DNA from: Pempheris klunzingeri
Taxonomy: Eukaryota > Chordata > Actinopteri > Acropomatiformes > Pempheridae
Length of the DNA: 64,000 bases
Reading direction: 5' to 3'
NCBI RefSeq assembly: GCF_042242105.1
Contig: NC_092031.1
Location: 3,122,175-3,186,174, forward strand
Both the position numbers and the translations under genes were made by a program. Shown here piece by piece: positions 1-22,534 of the stretch; within the stretch, counting starts at the first letter, position 1; the number at the start of each line of letters is the position of its first letter. Under the pieces are notes generated by a model. It ran no database searches and was not told the origin of the DNA. It saw only the letters and a list, made by a program, of their open reading frames with translations.

Positions 1-813
1 TAAATAATGTTATACCCAGTGTTATTACTGAGTGGACATACTGTAGCTTGAGAAGGATAACTTCTACAATCATTATCATTATTACTATTACTATAAGTAA
101 ATAAGATGGAAAATACGCAGGAGTTACTACTAGGTTGTATTAGGCAGAACTTTGAGTCCATCCAAATAAGTCAGCACTGGGTCCCAGATGGAGAAGAATT
201 TTTAAGACCGTTCACTTTTTGTCAACATATCGCTGGAGTTGGACAATTTATTTCTACCAGCAATGTTTCCTTCACAATATTCCTCATATTTATATTTTGA
301 ATGTACGATGACAAATCAACAGTTCAAGCAACAACATGAGGAGATCAACAGCTAGTTAGTCTGAGCTGATTTCATCAAAGATTAAATGTTCAGGCATTTT
401 GTTCTTGGAGTGAACGTCAGACCAGAACAGAAAGTTTAAATCCTTAAATCTAAAACTATTAATGCTTTTTAAGGTATTTTATTAGTTAATATGATTGAGA
501 CCTGTTTTACTCTTAAAAAGCTGTTTGAATGCTGAAAACATCTGTGCATGATTGCAGATTTTCCTTGATTGTCCACATAGTTTTGGCCACACAGAAGGTT
601 TTTATTTCTTATTTCTGCATGTCTCTGTGAGGAAACGCTTTTCTCAGTTTGGTCTGGAAGAACTTCTGACCTGAACCCCATCCAGCAGCAAGTGGAGCGC
701 CGTCACATCAGCGTCAGACCTCACCGACGCTCCTGAGGCTGAATGAGGATCAAATCCCTGCAGCACCCTCCAACAATCACATCACGGTGCAACGTTTACA
801 CCAGAAATGTTCC
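1..813 (-). other. ARMC7 3' flank / likely 3' UTR
   Basis: No coding sequence is supported here. The stretch lies downstream of the ARMC7 stop codon, so the proximal part is probably its 3' UTR. On the minus strand, AATAAA signals are seen as TTTATT at 601-606 and 478-483, and either could end the transcript. The leftmost few hundred bases are AT-rich, and I see nothing else in them. Confidence 0.5.
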
Positions 814-2662
814 TCAGTCGTCGGGCAGCGGGATGCCGACCGCCGTCTGCTGTCCCTTCATCTGCTGCTCCGCCTGAGCCACCTGCTCCTGGGTGCAGCA
901 GTCCTGCAGGAACACGGCGGCCAGGTTGCGCAGGCGGGGGCTCTCTGAGAGGGAGAAGCGCAGCATGCACTGCAGGATGGCCGGATCGGTGATCTGAGAG
1001 CGCGACGCCGGCGTTTTGAGGTTCATTAACACGGTTATGGCCGACAGGACCGTCTCCTCCCTCCGGCTTGACAGACGGTTTGTGACTAAGCTGATCCCGC
1101 CGCCCTGCAGGATGATGTCCCGGCATTCAGGGTCCATACTCAGGTTACACAGCCCCCCTGAGAGCGTGACGGAGACGGCATTTTTAGAGCAGGAGACAGA
1201 AACAACAGAGGAGACATAATGATTTATACTTCCTAGATGTGATACTCACCCATCCCAAACTCCACAAAGTTCTCGTTCTCCTCCGTCAGCATGTCCAAGA
1301 AGAGGTCGCTCACTTGCAGCTCCCTCAGATAGTCCATGTTCTTCGGGTCGTACGCGAAGTTGGCCAGATTAGCCAGCACCTGCTCCCTCGCCTCTGATGT
1401 GGTGAAATGAGTTGTGTCAGCAACTTGAAGACAACGACTACTAGGACAAGTCCAGCTCATCACAAACATACTGGAAGCAGCACAGAAATGAGAAAGTGTG
1501 TGTGTGTGAGGTAATTTAGAAACAGTGATGTCATTACAGAGTTTGTCCACCAGAGAGCGCTGACGAGTTAAATTTTCAACTGTAAAATCTGGGATGAAAT
1601 AACTGCACCTTAATCCTAATCTATGAGTCAAGATATGATTTAAAAATCAGACAATAAATGTGAAGACTTACTGACACTAAGTGATCTTTAATTTAGATGA
1701 CAAATATCAATTCAGGATCATAAAATTATTAAACAGTTTCATTGTTAAAACTTTAACTTTTTAAATCCCTCTACAGATTTTCAAGGAAAGTGCTGGAAAA
1801 TAAAACCCTCAGGAAGGAAAATACTAATAAAACTATTAACAAATAATCATATTTACTCATTAAGTACTGAACAAAAGTACAAATTTGAAGTATTCATGCC
1901 ATTTATGCATTTCTTCTCCACTACAAATACATCAGATATACTTTTGACTTTAGGTACTTTCTACTCCACTACCTTATCTAACAGCTTTAATAACAGCTAA
2001 AATAATCAGTCCATTGATAAAAAATGAAGTGGCAACTATTATGATTATTGATCATGTAAAAATATTTCATTTTAAGCATTTTAAGCTGTTTCTACTTTAT
2101 TATTTACTGTTTTATTGAATGTTCTATTGACCACTGTGACACACCATGAGACTAATAAAGGAATATCTTTTATCTTTCATGTGACGATTAGCTGCTTTTC
2201 CATTGAACTGTTTTAATATTCTGAATGTATCATAATGAGTTTGAGGTTTGGACACAAGGAGAGACTTTATTTATCCCACAATTTACTTGTTACAGCAACA
2301 GAGGAGAAATAAAGTGTCGGTAAAAGAATTTGTTCAAAAACAAGGGATATAACAAAATATAAAGATGAATGCAAATATAGAAATATAGATTATATATCAA
2401 ATATATATAATCATGGGTGTATTGCATGAATGGTTTAATGGAGAAAATTATCAGATATTTAATCCAGAATCAAAATATATATATATTTTTTTATTCTTCA
2501 AAATCAAAATCTCTCTTGTGCAGGCTGGTAATTTTTCTAACTTGCTCAACTCCTTTTGGTTTTATTTGCCTATGATTCAGCTTTCCTTTTTATACATTTT
2601 ATTTTAGTTGTTACAGTACGTGAAGCACTTTCCAACCCTTCTTGAAAGCTCTATATAAGATT

Positions 2663-2703
<41 letters not shown>

Positions 2704-3269
2704 TAGCTGCAGTCTGATACTAAATTATTCAAAATAAGCTCCAACTCTAAGAGTAAAATCCTGTTTTTTCATGAATCCATGAACAATAATAACCTTCTGA
2801 TATCATATATGACAGTAAAACAGTCACAGGTGACATTTTACTAGTACTTCACTTTATTCTCTGATTATATTTGACAGACTTTTACTTGGGGAACACTTTA
2901 ATTGCAGCACAGAGTATCTTTACAGTGTGGTATTAGTACTTTTACTTAAATTAAGGATCTGAATACTTCCTCCAACACTGGACATGTGACTGAACTTGTC
3001 TTAATGGACAATAATACTGCTGTGTAACATACATAATAATTAGAAATCACTGCTGTTTATATTACAGATGGTGCCTTTAAAATATAAAATTAGCTCTTTG
3101 TGTTTCTCTCACACACCACCAGGTTTTTAGGTACTTTTAACCGACATAAATCATGAAAAATAAAAGTGTTCCTGTTCCCACCTTCGCTGTCGGTGTCCTG
3201 GAACTCGGTGACCAGAGTTTGGAGATATTCAAACCGGTCAGAGGTTTCAGAGGAGCCGCTCCTCCGCAT
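814..3269 (-). CDS. armc7: Armadillo repeat-containing protein 7 (3 exons)
   Basis: Three coding exons join in phase: 3182-3269, 1250-1393 and 814-1157, giving 191 residues (the human protein is about 198). The product starts at the ATG at 3267-3269; an upstream in-frame GTG is not needed. Recognisable ARMC7 blocks are [47 protein letters not shown] and [18 protein letters not shown], ending in AVGIPLPDD. These blocks form armadillo helices, a protein-interaction fold. ARMC7 is known as a small, mostly nuclear protein linked to the spliceosome, but nothing in this sequence shows that role. Introns are GT-AG. The 1.8-kb first intron carries old repeats. The gene is divergent from the microprotein gene at 3645. 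Identification is firm; the cellular role comes from family knowledge only. Confidence 0.93.
1850..1990. repeat. Dispersed 'aagtacaagtaaaagt' repeat, copy 1
   Basis: This AT-rich segment has the phrases AAGTACTGAACAAAAGTAC and TTTCTACTCCACTAC, typical of a short interspersed element common in teleost genomes. Related copies in this window lie near 2815, 5875, 15785, 20297, 22845 and 46283. It sits in ARMC7 intron 1. Confidence 0.55.
2262..2703 (+). repeat. SINE/LINE-like 3' tails and a (TCA)n tract
   Basis: At 2262-2300, GAGACTTTATTTATCCCACA resembles the 3' end of common fish retroposons. At 2620-2660, GTGAAGCACTTTCCAACC followed by a CTATATAA box resembles another retroposon 3' tail, and it runs straight into a TCA trinucleotide tract at 2662-2703. 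Simple repeats are the usual 3' terminus of such elements. All of this lies within ARMC7 intron 1. Confidence 0.5.
2815..2990. repeat. Dispersed 'aagtacaagtaaaagt' repeat, copy 2
   Basis: The segment has ACTAGTACTTCACTTTATTC, TAGTACTTTTACTTAAATTA and AATACTTCCTCCAACACTGG. The last is the reverse complement of the CAGTGGTGGA.. start seen in copies at 15785 and 20297, so this copy is inverted relative to them. Confidence 0.5.
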
Positions 3270-3644
3270 CTTTAGGGTTAGCTTAGCATTAGCGCCAGCC
3301 TTCACTCAAGTTATACTGAACTTCCGCTTTTTGGTCCGTTCCTGATATGTGTCCGTGCAACAGCGCGGTAGGAGAGAAGTTCCGCTTCAAACGTAAGCTT
3401 TTTAAAATAACTTATAATATTGAAAAACAAAAAATCAAACCAATTTTTGGACACATTTGATTATTTAACATATTCAGTGTGTGTGTGTGTGGTTTAGGTG
3501 TTACCATGACATTATAGGTGCGTGTTCAGGAAGCGGAAGTGGTTCCGAGTGTGGAGGCAGCAGTCACGTCGGTCCCATTAAAGGTCAGATTTAATGTAGG
3601 TTAGATTTCTCTCTATATTATCATTTATCACTACTTTATCAATA
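3270..3644. promoter_or_regulatory. Shared divergent promoter, ARMC7 / microprotein gene
   Basis: Only about 375 bp separates the ARMC7 start (minus strand) from the start of the plus-strand gene. ETS-type motifs occur in both orientations: GCGGAAGT at 3533-3540, ACTTCCGC at 3320-3327 and a further TTCCGC near 3380. A short GT run lies near 3478-3492. No TATA box is evident. This arrangement is typical of bidirectional housekeeping promoters. Both transcription starts are inferred, not seen. Confidence 0.6.
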
Positions 3645-5232
3645 ATGAAGCAACACCATCTGTCTGCTAAGAAGCGACTCGTGAAACCAGTTTTATTTGG
3701 GACGCTGTTTGTCGGACTTGCTGCTGTTTTCTTTAACAGGTGAGAATTATTACATCTGGTTAATAATAATAATAATAATAATCCCTTTAATCTGTAATCC
3801 ACAGTGTTTCATAATGCACTTTACTCTACTGGCCCAGCTCTTCATGCATACAGTTCATCTCCTATTAATCAGCTTTTTTAAACATTAAAATACAAACATT
3901 ATTCAGCAGCTACATACAAAGTGCATTACTGTGCATGATGATTTCTCTTCAAATCATGTAGAATATATGTAATCCTAGATAACTGTGCAGATCCACGCTG
4001 TATATTTAACAATTATGTCATATTAATGGCACCAAATGAACTACAAGTTGATTAATCTGCAAACAGATGTTGATGTTGTGCAGCACAGTTCTTTTCCCAG
4101 ATAAATAATACTGTAAACAAATGGCAGAAATTGTGAAAATGCATCCTATAAGTATCTGTAATTCAATGGGGCGTCTTCAGATGTTCTCTATTAGTTTGAC
4201 CAAAAGTCCAAAACCCCAAAATAACCAGTTAACCAGTAAATATTTGACGTTTTTGCTTAAATAAATGAAGTCAAACTAGTTGCAGGTTTACTTTCATATA
4301 TATACACTACTCACTAAAAGTTAGGGATATTCAGCTTTCGGGTGAAATTTCAGGATGAACCTAAAATGCATTCTAACCTTTCCAGGTGAACTTAATGTGA
4401 CCTTCTCTAAACTTTTGAATGCACATGTCCAACTGTTTAGTGTCTCAGTACTTTCTGCACCAGCTGCTGTTCTCTAACAAGAAGCTTAACAGCAACATTC
4501 ACAACAGGTTTGATCCATGAATCCACCAATACATTTCCTGCTTCAGTTAGAATTGGTATTTAAACAGTCCTCCTCATCCTGCTGTTCACATTCTGACATC
4601 ATGAGACCAAGACGACACCTAACAGTTGATCAGCAGCACCTCAACACTGGAGGCTTCAAACAGGAAGTCCTCAGACGGAGGTGTTCACTGAGCTTAGAGG
4701 GTCACAGAGTGTCATCAGGAGGTTGGAACAGTGATACAGAGACTGGAAGAGTCACAGAAAGGAGAGGAGTGGACGTCCTTTGGCCACGTCCCAATTTATT
4801 GAGACACTGAAATGTTTTGTTGTGGTTTACCTACCACTGTTGGTAGATTTTCTTTCTATAAATTGTTTAAGATGAAGAAATCACCAGTGCATGCTTCTAC
4901 TAAAATGTCCTACTTTCATGATATAATATCACTGTAGCATTCACTTTTTACATTTTCCATATATTTCACCTGAAAGTTGAATATCCCTAACTTTTTATGA
5001 GTAGTGTATAAACATGCATGCGTGTGTGTACTGTCAGTGGTTAGAGTGGTGGATACTGGATGCATTAAAACAGATGTGATTTATTCGCAGACACCGATTC
5101 TTCGAGGACGTGGAGGAGATGAGGGCTGAGGAGCGAGCGCACAACAGCGCCAAGAGGATGGAGGTCTTGGAGAGGAGGCAGCGGCAGCTGGAGGAGCTGG
5201 CGGAGAAGAAGAGAGGAGGCGGCAGCAGCTGA
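3645..5232 (+). CDS. Unrecognised 78-residue single-pass membrane microprotein (2 exons)
   Basis: Exon 1 (3645-3739, ending AACAG before GTGAGA) joins exon 2 (5091-5232, after TTATTCGCAG) in phase, giving 78 residues. The N-terminus is basic (residues 1-14, rich in K, H and R). A hydrophobic stretch follows at about residues 15-30 (PVLFGTLFVGLAAVFF), then a long charged segment (E/R/K-rich, predicted helix or coiled coil) and a short Gly-Ser end. This layout, with a shared promoter next to a housekeeping gene, resembles small inner-mitochondrial-membrane assembly factors, but I cannot match it to a named family. The ORF is short, but both splice sites, frame continuity and a canonical poly(A) signal at 5521 support a real gene. 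The intron contains a Tc1-like element. Confidence 0.7.
4303..5008. mobile_element. Decayed Tc1/mariner-like element, about 0.7 kb
   Basis: Terminal inverted repeats of about 50 bp bound the element. The left end reads TACACTACTCACTAAAAGTT and the right end is its near-exact reverse complement, with TA at both borders as expected for Tc1/mariner insertion. An internal plus-strand fragment at 4590-4800 holds TETGRVTERR, like the helix-turn-helix part of Tc1 transposases, but it is short and broken, with no catalytic triad. The element lies wholly within the intron of the microprotein gene. It is non-autonomous. Confidence 0.75.
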
Positions 5233-5520
5233 GCCACGGCCCGAACCGTCACTGACGCTGAGCAGGTCTACGGACGCGCCCACGCTGTTTGTCCAACTCA
5301 TCCACTCGTGTAAAGACGCTGTTAAATCAAATGCCTCACCCTGATTTATTCCAATAACCTTCGTGACCTCTGCTGGAGACGTCTGCCGAGCAGGAAGCCA
5401 AACCGCAGCATCGGTGGACGACAGCAGAGGGGATTTTGGATAATTCACACACACGAACGTGAAATATAATCTACGATTTTGTGTCTGTTTTGAGACACGA
5501 TTAGTTGTTGTTACATGACC

Positions 5521-5526
5521 AATAAA
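5521..5526 (+). terminator. Poly(A) signal AATAAA of the microprotein gene
   Basis: A canonical AATAAA hexamer lies about 290 bp after the stop codon, with a T/G-rich stretch (GAGTTGTTGATTTTTG) downstream. This is as expected for a cleavage site near 5545. Confidence 0.6.
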
Positions 5527-5874
5527 ATGAGCTCCTTTTTCATGAAGTCCTTCTTAGGAGTTGTTGATTTTTGCAAGTTTTAATGTTTAATTTCTCAGAC
5601 TGTTTTCAAACATAGATTTTCACGTCAGGCAGACAAATCATCCACTTTCTAGAGTCATATTTCTATTAATGCCAGTTACATTATTGATTTACATATTAAT
5701 CTGCAGTGACACTGCATTAACAAGAAATTAAAAACCAACGTTGACAACAACAAAAATGTTCGCTGTGATGGATTACACGACTCAGCAAGTTTCCAGAGGC
5801 TGATAATTGATCTGCACGTCGTTCTGGAAGTGTAAGAGGAGGAGAGACGTGTCTAAGAATCTGAAACCAGCAGC

Positions 5875-6170
5875 AGTGGTGGAAGAAGTAAAAGTACAAG
5901 TAAAAGTTCTGCATTACAAGTTAAGCTCAGAAATATAACCAGCAACATTTATCAACAGTAAAAGTATTCAGTTCATTACGCAGAAACACTTTGATTACAG
6001 TGTTATATTATTGATTACACATTGTATTATTGGTTCTTTATACTAATTTGTCCATGTGTGGCCAGTTTTAGGTACTTTATGAACTTTATGAATCACTAAA
6101 GAACCATCAACAGTTTAAAGTCATTTAAGGAGGAAAAATTAAAAGTTTGCTGCTTCAATCTTCTCAGATG
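5875..6170. repeat. Dispersed 'aagtacaagtaaaagt' repeat, copy 3
   Basis: The copy begins with GTGGTGGAAGAAGTAAAAGT, then AAAGTTCTGCATTACAAGTT and ACAGTAAAAGTATTCAG. The start is the same as in the copies at 15785 and 20297. Confidence 0.6.
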
Positions 6171-7505
6171 TAAAGATTTGCTGTTTTGAATGTCGTAAAT
6201 CGAGACACTAGACAGATATATTGATCTGAAAATAAGTGCAACAAATCATTATTTTACTTTATCAAATGTCAAAATAATTGTGGAATAAATGCTGCATATT
6301 ATTTCTCAGAGCCTGAAGTGACGTCTTTAAATTGCATATTTAGTCAAAAATATTCAATCTAAAGTTTTTGTTTGGCAAATTAGTAAAACGACTTCAGATT
6401 AATTTTGTTCTGAACTAAATGTTTCTTTAATAGAAACTAAATGAACTGAGAATAGTTGTTGGCTGTCGTCCGGATCATCTCCTCCACTGTAAGAACCAAT
6501 TTAAACAAATTGACAAATGTAGTAGATGGAGCATAATTACACATTTTATTAGAACATGCCATTAAAGAAATCTGAAATAAATTAAACCCACAAACTCTAA
6601 CAAAACCGGCGATATATTGCACTTGAATGAAAATGAAAAGTTCACACACAGTCAAAGTGCTTCTCTTATCGTGTACAGAACTCAAAGAAGTGAAAATGGG
6701 GCATAAATCGAACAAAATGTGGGTAAAACACTTCGACTACAGACGAGAAGAGTTTAACTGGTCTGAAGACTACGACAGCACCACTTAAATGGCCGCCTAT
6801 AAATAACGATCAATATGACCAATACTGTACACATCATGTCACATAGTTCAGAGGATAGATGGTGTGTTTGACTCACTACAATGACACAAAGACTCCCCTT
6901 CCTCTTGATTAGACAGCTTTGAAACCAGGAACTCAAATGTAATAAAAAAAAAGAGAGACACCGGGGATAATATTTAAAACGTCAGCCTGTTAAACTCGCA
7001 TGTTGGACATTTTTAAACATGAATAAATGATGGGAGACGTCGGCAGCGCGGCTCACGATTATCCAGGCCATCTGCACACGTGCCGACCCGTTAAATCTGT
7101 TATTTTCCATTCATGGTTTCAGCAGTGCTTGTGTGTGAGTGCACTTAGCTGAAGTTGTTGCTCTTAAAAGTGCTGATTAAAAGCAGTAGCCATTCATGTT
7201 CACTGAATCATGAACGTTTCCAGCTAAGAACATATTCTAATTGCATAATATTTCCCTTTTTTAAGAGGATATGGTGCACACAAAAGAGAAAAAGAGTAGC
7301 CGGGGCGACATCTTTGTATGATGCAGTGAGCAAACAGCAGATACAGTAACACAGAAAATACACGTGTAGACGCGGACTCATAATTACAGCAGGGGTAACA
7401 GTACATATAGTTTTACAGTGTCGTGTTCCCTCTTTTTAGGTGGGATTTCCCAATTGCAGGACGGGTGTGTTGGGTTGAGTTTAAGGGGGAAGGGGAGGGT
7501 TACCA

Positions 7506-18614
<11,109 letters not shown>

Positions 18615-19724
18615 GGCAAACAAATCTGGAGGGGAAGGAAAAAGGAAACAAGTGATTACAAGATAAAGATGGCGGATAAGAGGACAAAAGCTGATGGACC
18701 CACTAGAAACACCACCGAGTGAATCACATCAGAGCAAACTCTGCCATCTTACACCCCTCACAGCTCAGAGGAGCACAAAAAAGTGAGAAACAGAGTCACA
18801 GATCAGTGATTTAAAACCAGAGCAGGGAATTAATCCTCAAAAGCGTCCCAGAAGACTTCTCCTGACAGACTCTGCTTCCCCGAGTTTGAACAAAACAACT
18901 GCTCCTACAGAAAAAACAGCATTTTCAATTTCATTAATGCCCCTAAATAAGTTTAAACAACCCTTGGACTGGACTAAACCAAGAGCCTGCAGACAATACG
19001 GTTAAAAATACATTCACCTGCACCAGAATGAGTGCAGGAGCATCTCTTACTTTTCCACTTCAGCAGCAAAACAGTTTCCAGAGGTAACTTTTCTGGCAAG
19101 GAGCCTCATTCATCAGACTGACTCCTAATGAGAGTGAAAAGTGGAGTTAAACCCCAGAGCACCAAACTAGACGGGACCAGGAGCAGATGGGAACATGACC
19201 AACGCTTAAATTAGAAAGTAGGAGATTTTAGGAAAGCTGTTGTCATTTGTTTCAGCGCTCCCTCTGACTTAAATAGGCTGCAGACACAGAGAGGAGACAC
19301 AGCCCTCCAAAACAATAGGTTTGCACAGGACAAAGCTCTTTTGTCCCGTCTTTGAAACAGAGTTACTTTCACTGGCTTTTCATGCCGTGTCACCGGTTGA
19401 CTTAATGGGAAGCGGTGGTTCACTTGGACACCCAACATACAGTGAAGTAATGTCTGTGTTAATCTGCCAATTTGGTGGAAATTCAGCAACCAATGTTTCT
19501 TAAAGTGAGGAAGAATTTCACCTGTATTGGTAATCAAAAGCCCTGACACACTGATGAATAGAAGCATTGATCTTAATGTCAATTAACAAAAGATTACGAG
19601 AGGGGCTAATGCAACAGTGACGGTTACATAAATGAGCATAATGATTGATGCATGAACAGATAAAACGATGTGTGTTGCCGTTTTAAAAGGGAACATTTGA
19701 TTGTGAGATGAGAGGATTAACACC

Positions 19725-19960
19725 ACTTTTGTGTCTGGATGCTAAAGCTAAGTTAGCACTTAGCTTAGCCTGGCTCTAAGACTGGAAGCAGACAGAAACA
19801 GCTAGCATGGTTCTCTAAAGTTCAAGAATACACCAACAGAGCAATGCTAGCGATTTCCCCCTGCTTCCAGTCTTTATGCTAAGCTAAGCTAATGGTCTTC
19901 TGTACTCCCTACAGGAAAGGGAGTAAGGACGTTTGCCAAAATGTTGAACTGTTCCTTTAA
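19725..19960. repeat. Dispersed repeat with 'ttatgctaagctaagctaa'
   Basis: The copy is roughly palindromic. TAGCTTAGCCTGGCTCTAAG with ACTGGAAGCAG on the left faces CTGCTTCCAGTCTTTATGCT and AAGCTAAGCTAA on the right. A partial copy with CTTCCAGTCTTTATGCTAAG is at about 41530-41610. Such foldback repeats are common in fish and probably derive from a non-autonomous DNA transposon. Confidence 0.6.
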
Positions 19961-20296
19961 AGTTACCTTATCTACTTACAGACAGAAAAATTAGTGACAA
20001 ATTTCCTTATTTCAAAAGGAGTTTCACTAAAATACATCATGTAGAATTCGTGTCTCCATTTAAAAAACTGTCTAAAAATGAAGAAATACCTCTGGAAAGA
20101 GAATTTAAAGAAACACCAGAGGGAAAATATCATCAAGAATAATGAGAGGATGATAAGTTATGATATGAGAAAGAGACGGGAACAAGGTCAACAGATGCTT
20201 CTGTTGTATTTAGTGTCGCAGGAAACAATGCTGACCTCGAGCATCACGTTGGGGAGACATGAGTCCACTTGACATTCAATAAAAACACACAGAGGG

Positions 20297-20405
20297 ACAG
20301 TGGTGGAGGAGATATTCAGATCCTTTACGTAAGTTAATATACTAATACTGTACGCTGTGTATATTTATACATGTATTTATGTGTTTGGAAAGTATATAAG
20401 GAAAT
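20297..20405 (+). repeat. Dispersed 'agtggtgga' repeat, copy 5
   Basis: ACAGTGGTGGAGGAGATATT, then CAGATCCTTTACGTAAG and ACTAATACTGTAC, match the family start and the AGATCCTTCACTTCA phrase of the copy at 46283. Confidence 0.55.
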
Positions 20406-21423
20406 GACAGTGAAGGAATCTTGACTTTTGTAAAAAAAATACTCCAAAAAAAGCCTGTTTTTCAGAGTTTTTTGCTTATTTTAATGGTTTATTTTGCTTA
20501 ATTCACAATCACCTTAAACATTTTTCACTGGACAGGAGGAGCATGAAAATTTGTATTCTAGTCATTTTTAAATAAAGCTGGTGGACAAATATAGTGTGGT
20601 AGAAGTACAGCGTTGCATAAACTGGAAAAGTAAAGCAGAGATGCTTCTAATTCGAGGGATGAAGAAACACAAGTTAATCAGAAATCTTATTAAACCAGGA
20701 ATAAAGCTTAGCTGCTCTTGACTTCTACTGTACGTCGCCCTACACACACAAAAATCCCCTGAATAATTCATCTTCAGATTATATTAGACCAAGTCACCCA
20801 CAGCCCAGAGGGAAACTCAAATGTAATTACAGCAGAAAGAAAAATCAACACAAGCAGCATCATAAATATTCTTTTAAAAATAAAATAAATTGCTCAGAAA
20901 ACCATTTTTACCTTCATGTAAAGTGCATGAGTTTAATGATGGGATCTATTATATTATTTAAAATGTGGGATTAAGCATGTGTGTGAATTAAGGAAGGTCC
21001 TGAATACAAAGATGCACTATAAAATAAATAATAAATAATATTAAAACAGTGATATTAACCCCATACTGAGTGATCTGTGGCTTTAATCTGAAAGGAGAAA
21101 TGACCCTGTTGAGCACTGACATCTGATCAGATGATAATCTGGAACCAGCCACAACCATTTAACCACAATAAACAGAATACATCTAAATAAATGCACTGGA
21201 AACACCTAAAATATAAGAACTGGTTTGTGTCTATAACATGAAACCAGGCTGGAAAGGACACCAAAGATGATGCTGAGCTCAGCTGTCAAAACTGGGCGTG
21301 CAAACAAGCCATGAACCGAACAAATAATCAGCCAAACCACCATGTTGGCGCTTCTATTTCTATTTTATTGGATTTCCAACAAAGATTAAAAGAAAAAGGC
21401 ATGAATTGAGATGTTTGCAGTAC

Positions 21424-21557
21424 CTGAACATCGCCCCAAACGCTGATGTTTATCGGTCCATCCTGCTCGCTGGTGGAGCTGCTGAGGCCGACCGTCTCCT
21501 CCGCTGTCTGCTGCGCTCTGCCGCCTCCCAGCAGGGCTTTTAAAGGGGTGATGCACC
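21424..21557 (-). other. ndel1: Candidate NDEL1 5' UTR exon
   Basis: This is a 134-bp GC-richer segment bounded on the minus strand by an acceptor-like ATATTTAG and a donor, GTTCAG before GTACTG. It lies upstream of the first coding NDEL1 exon. It has no ATG in the frame that leads into the NDEL1 start, so it is probably untranslated. The acceptor-like left edge suggests a further upstream exon, or the true 5' end may lie nearby instead. The assignment is inferred from position and splice signals only. Confidence 0.4.
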
Positions 21558-22463
21558 CTAAATATGAATGTTGATTCACTTAACTGTGTGAGGTTCAGCT
21601 TTAATCTGACACACTGGACTGCAAGATGCAAGAAAAGTATGTTAATGCATGCACACATCTGCAAGTCCACGAATCATTTTGATTTAATTTATAAAAGAAA
21701 GTAGATGTAAAGTTAATATTAGATTAATACATTGATTTTTTTTAATAATTTTATGACGATATTATGATGAATTTTGCTTTATTTGTATATGATTACAATA
21801 AAACTCACCACAGTGAAAACAATCCGTTTTTAGGGTGGATTTTCTCTGCTTTTCCTCGCTCTGGTGTGTTCACGGACTTCACTGCTGCACACAGGTTGCG
21901 CAGCTACAACACGCAGTTATAAACACGCAGTTAATGTTAAATTAGCGCCACCTGCTGGTGATCCACTACAACAGCGATTGGTATCAATACATACAGTGTT
22001 TATATCTATGTATGTATATCTATATCAATGAACATGTTTAGAATTTTTTTAAGATAAATTGTAAGGATGCATGTAGATCATCTGTATGGAAGCACATCTC
22101 TACTGAAAAAGAAAGTGAGTCATGGTTTTAAAAAAAATATCCATAAAAAGTTGACGCACTAAAACCAAGTCAAAAAAATTGATAAAGCGAGTAAAAGCCT
22201 ATTAGAGAAGATCCAAATTATAAAATTATATACAAGCTAAGTTTTCAAATTTTAACATCTGACATCAAACTGTGAGACAGCAAATGAGAATTGTGATACA
22301 AGTTAAAAACATTTACCATTTACGTTGTGAGAAGATAACTTCCAAAGTCAAAATCATGAGATATTGATTCAAAATATTGACAATCTAGATTATCCTATTT
22401 TTTACCATGAGCCTTTTTTTGTTTATGTTTAAACGTAAATGTTTACGTAACAGAGACGTCCGA

Positions 22464-22495
22464 CACGTCATGACGCGCCTTGTCGCCATGGTAAC
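22464..22495 (+). promoter_or_regulatory. RFX X-box with adjacent CRE-like site
   Basis: GTCGCCATGGTAAC at 22482-22495 is a full match to the RFX X-box pattern (GTNRCC, short spacer, RGYAAC). Just upstream, ACGTCATGACG at 22465-22475 holds CRE-like half-sites. The X-box lies about 40 bp before the ATG at 22535, the usual place for an X-box in a ciliary gene promoter. Confidence 0.75.
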
Positions 22496-22534
22496 CCGCT
22501 AATAAACACCTAGCTAGCTAAAAGCGGGTTAAAA

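Larger units (their letters stand above)
5233..7505. other. Convergent intergenic interval (microprotein gene 3' end, NDEL1 3' UTR)
   Basis: No coding region is supported. The left end is the 3' UTR of the microprotein gene up to about 5545. The right end, perhaps from about 6430 or 6545 upward, is probably the NDEL1 3' UTR on the minus strand, with a TTTATT (reverse AATAAA) near 6545. The middle carries a dispersed repeat copy. The remaining ORFs are short and lack homology that I can see. Confidence 0.5.
18615..22481. other. NDEL1 5' region: 5' UTR intron and promoter neighbourhood
   Basis: The exon carrying the NDEL1 start extends to an acceptor (CTTCCCCTCCAG) at about 18626, so at least one upstream non-coding exon must exist; 21424-21557 is the best candidate. 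The rest holds dispersed repeats at 19725-19960 and 20297-20405 and AT-rich sequence. A moderately GC-richer patch near 21830-21960 may be the NDEL1 promoter. No other gene is supported. Confidence 0.5.

Noticed and set aside
4517-4810. 97-codon plus-strand ORF as a host gene
   Set aside because: It lies inside the Tc1-like element between its terminal repeats and resembles a broken transposase helix-turn-helix region.
19211-19582. 123-codon minus-strand ORF upstream of NDEL1
   Set aside because: No recognisable domain, no splice or promoter context, and surrounded by repeats; consistent with chance.
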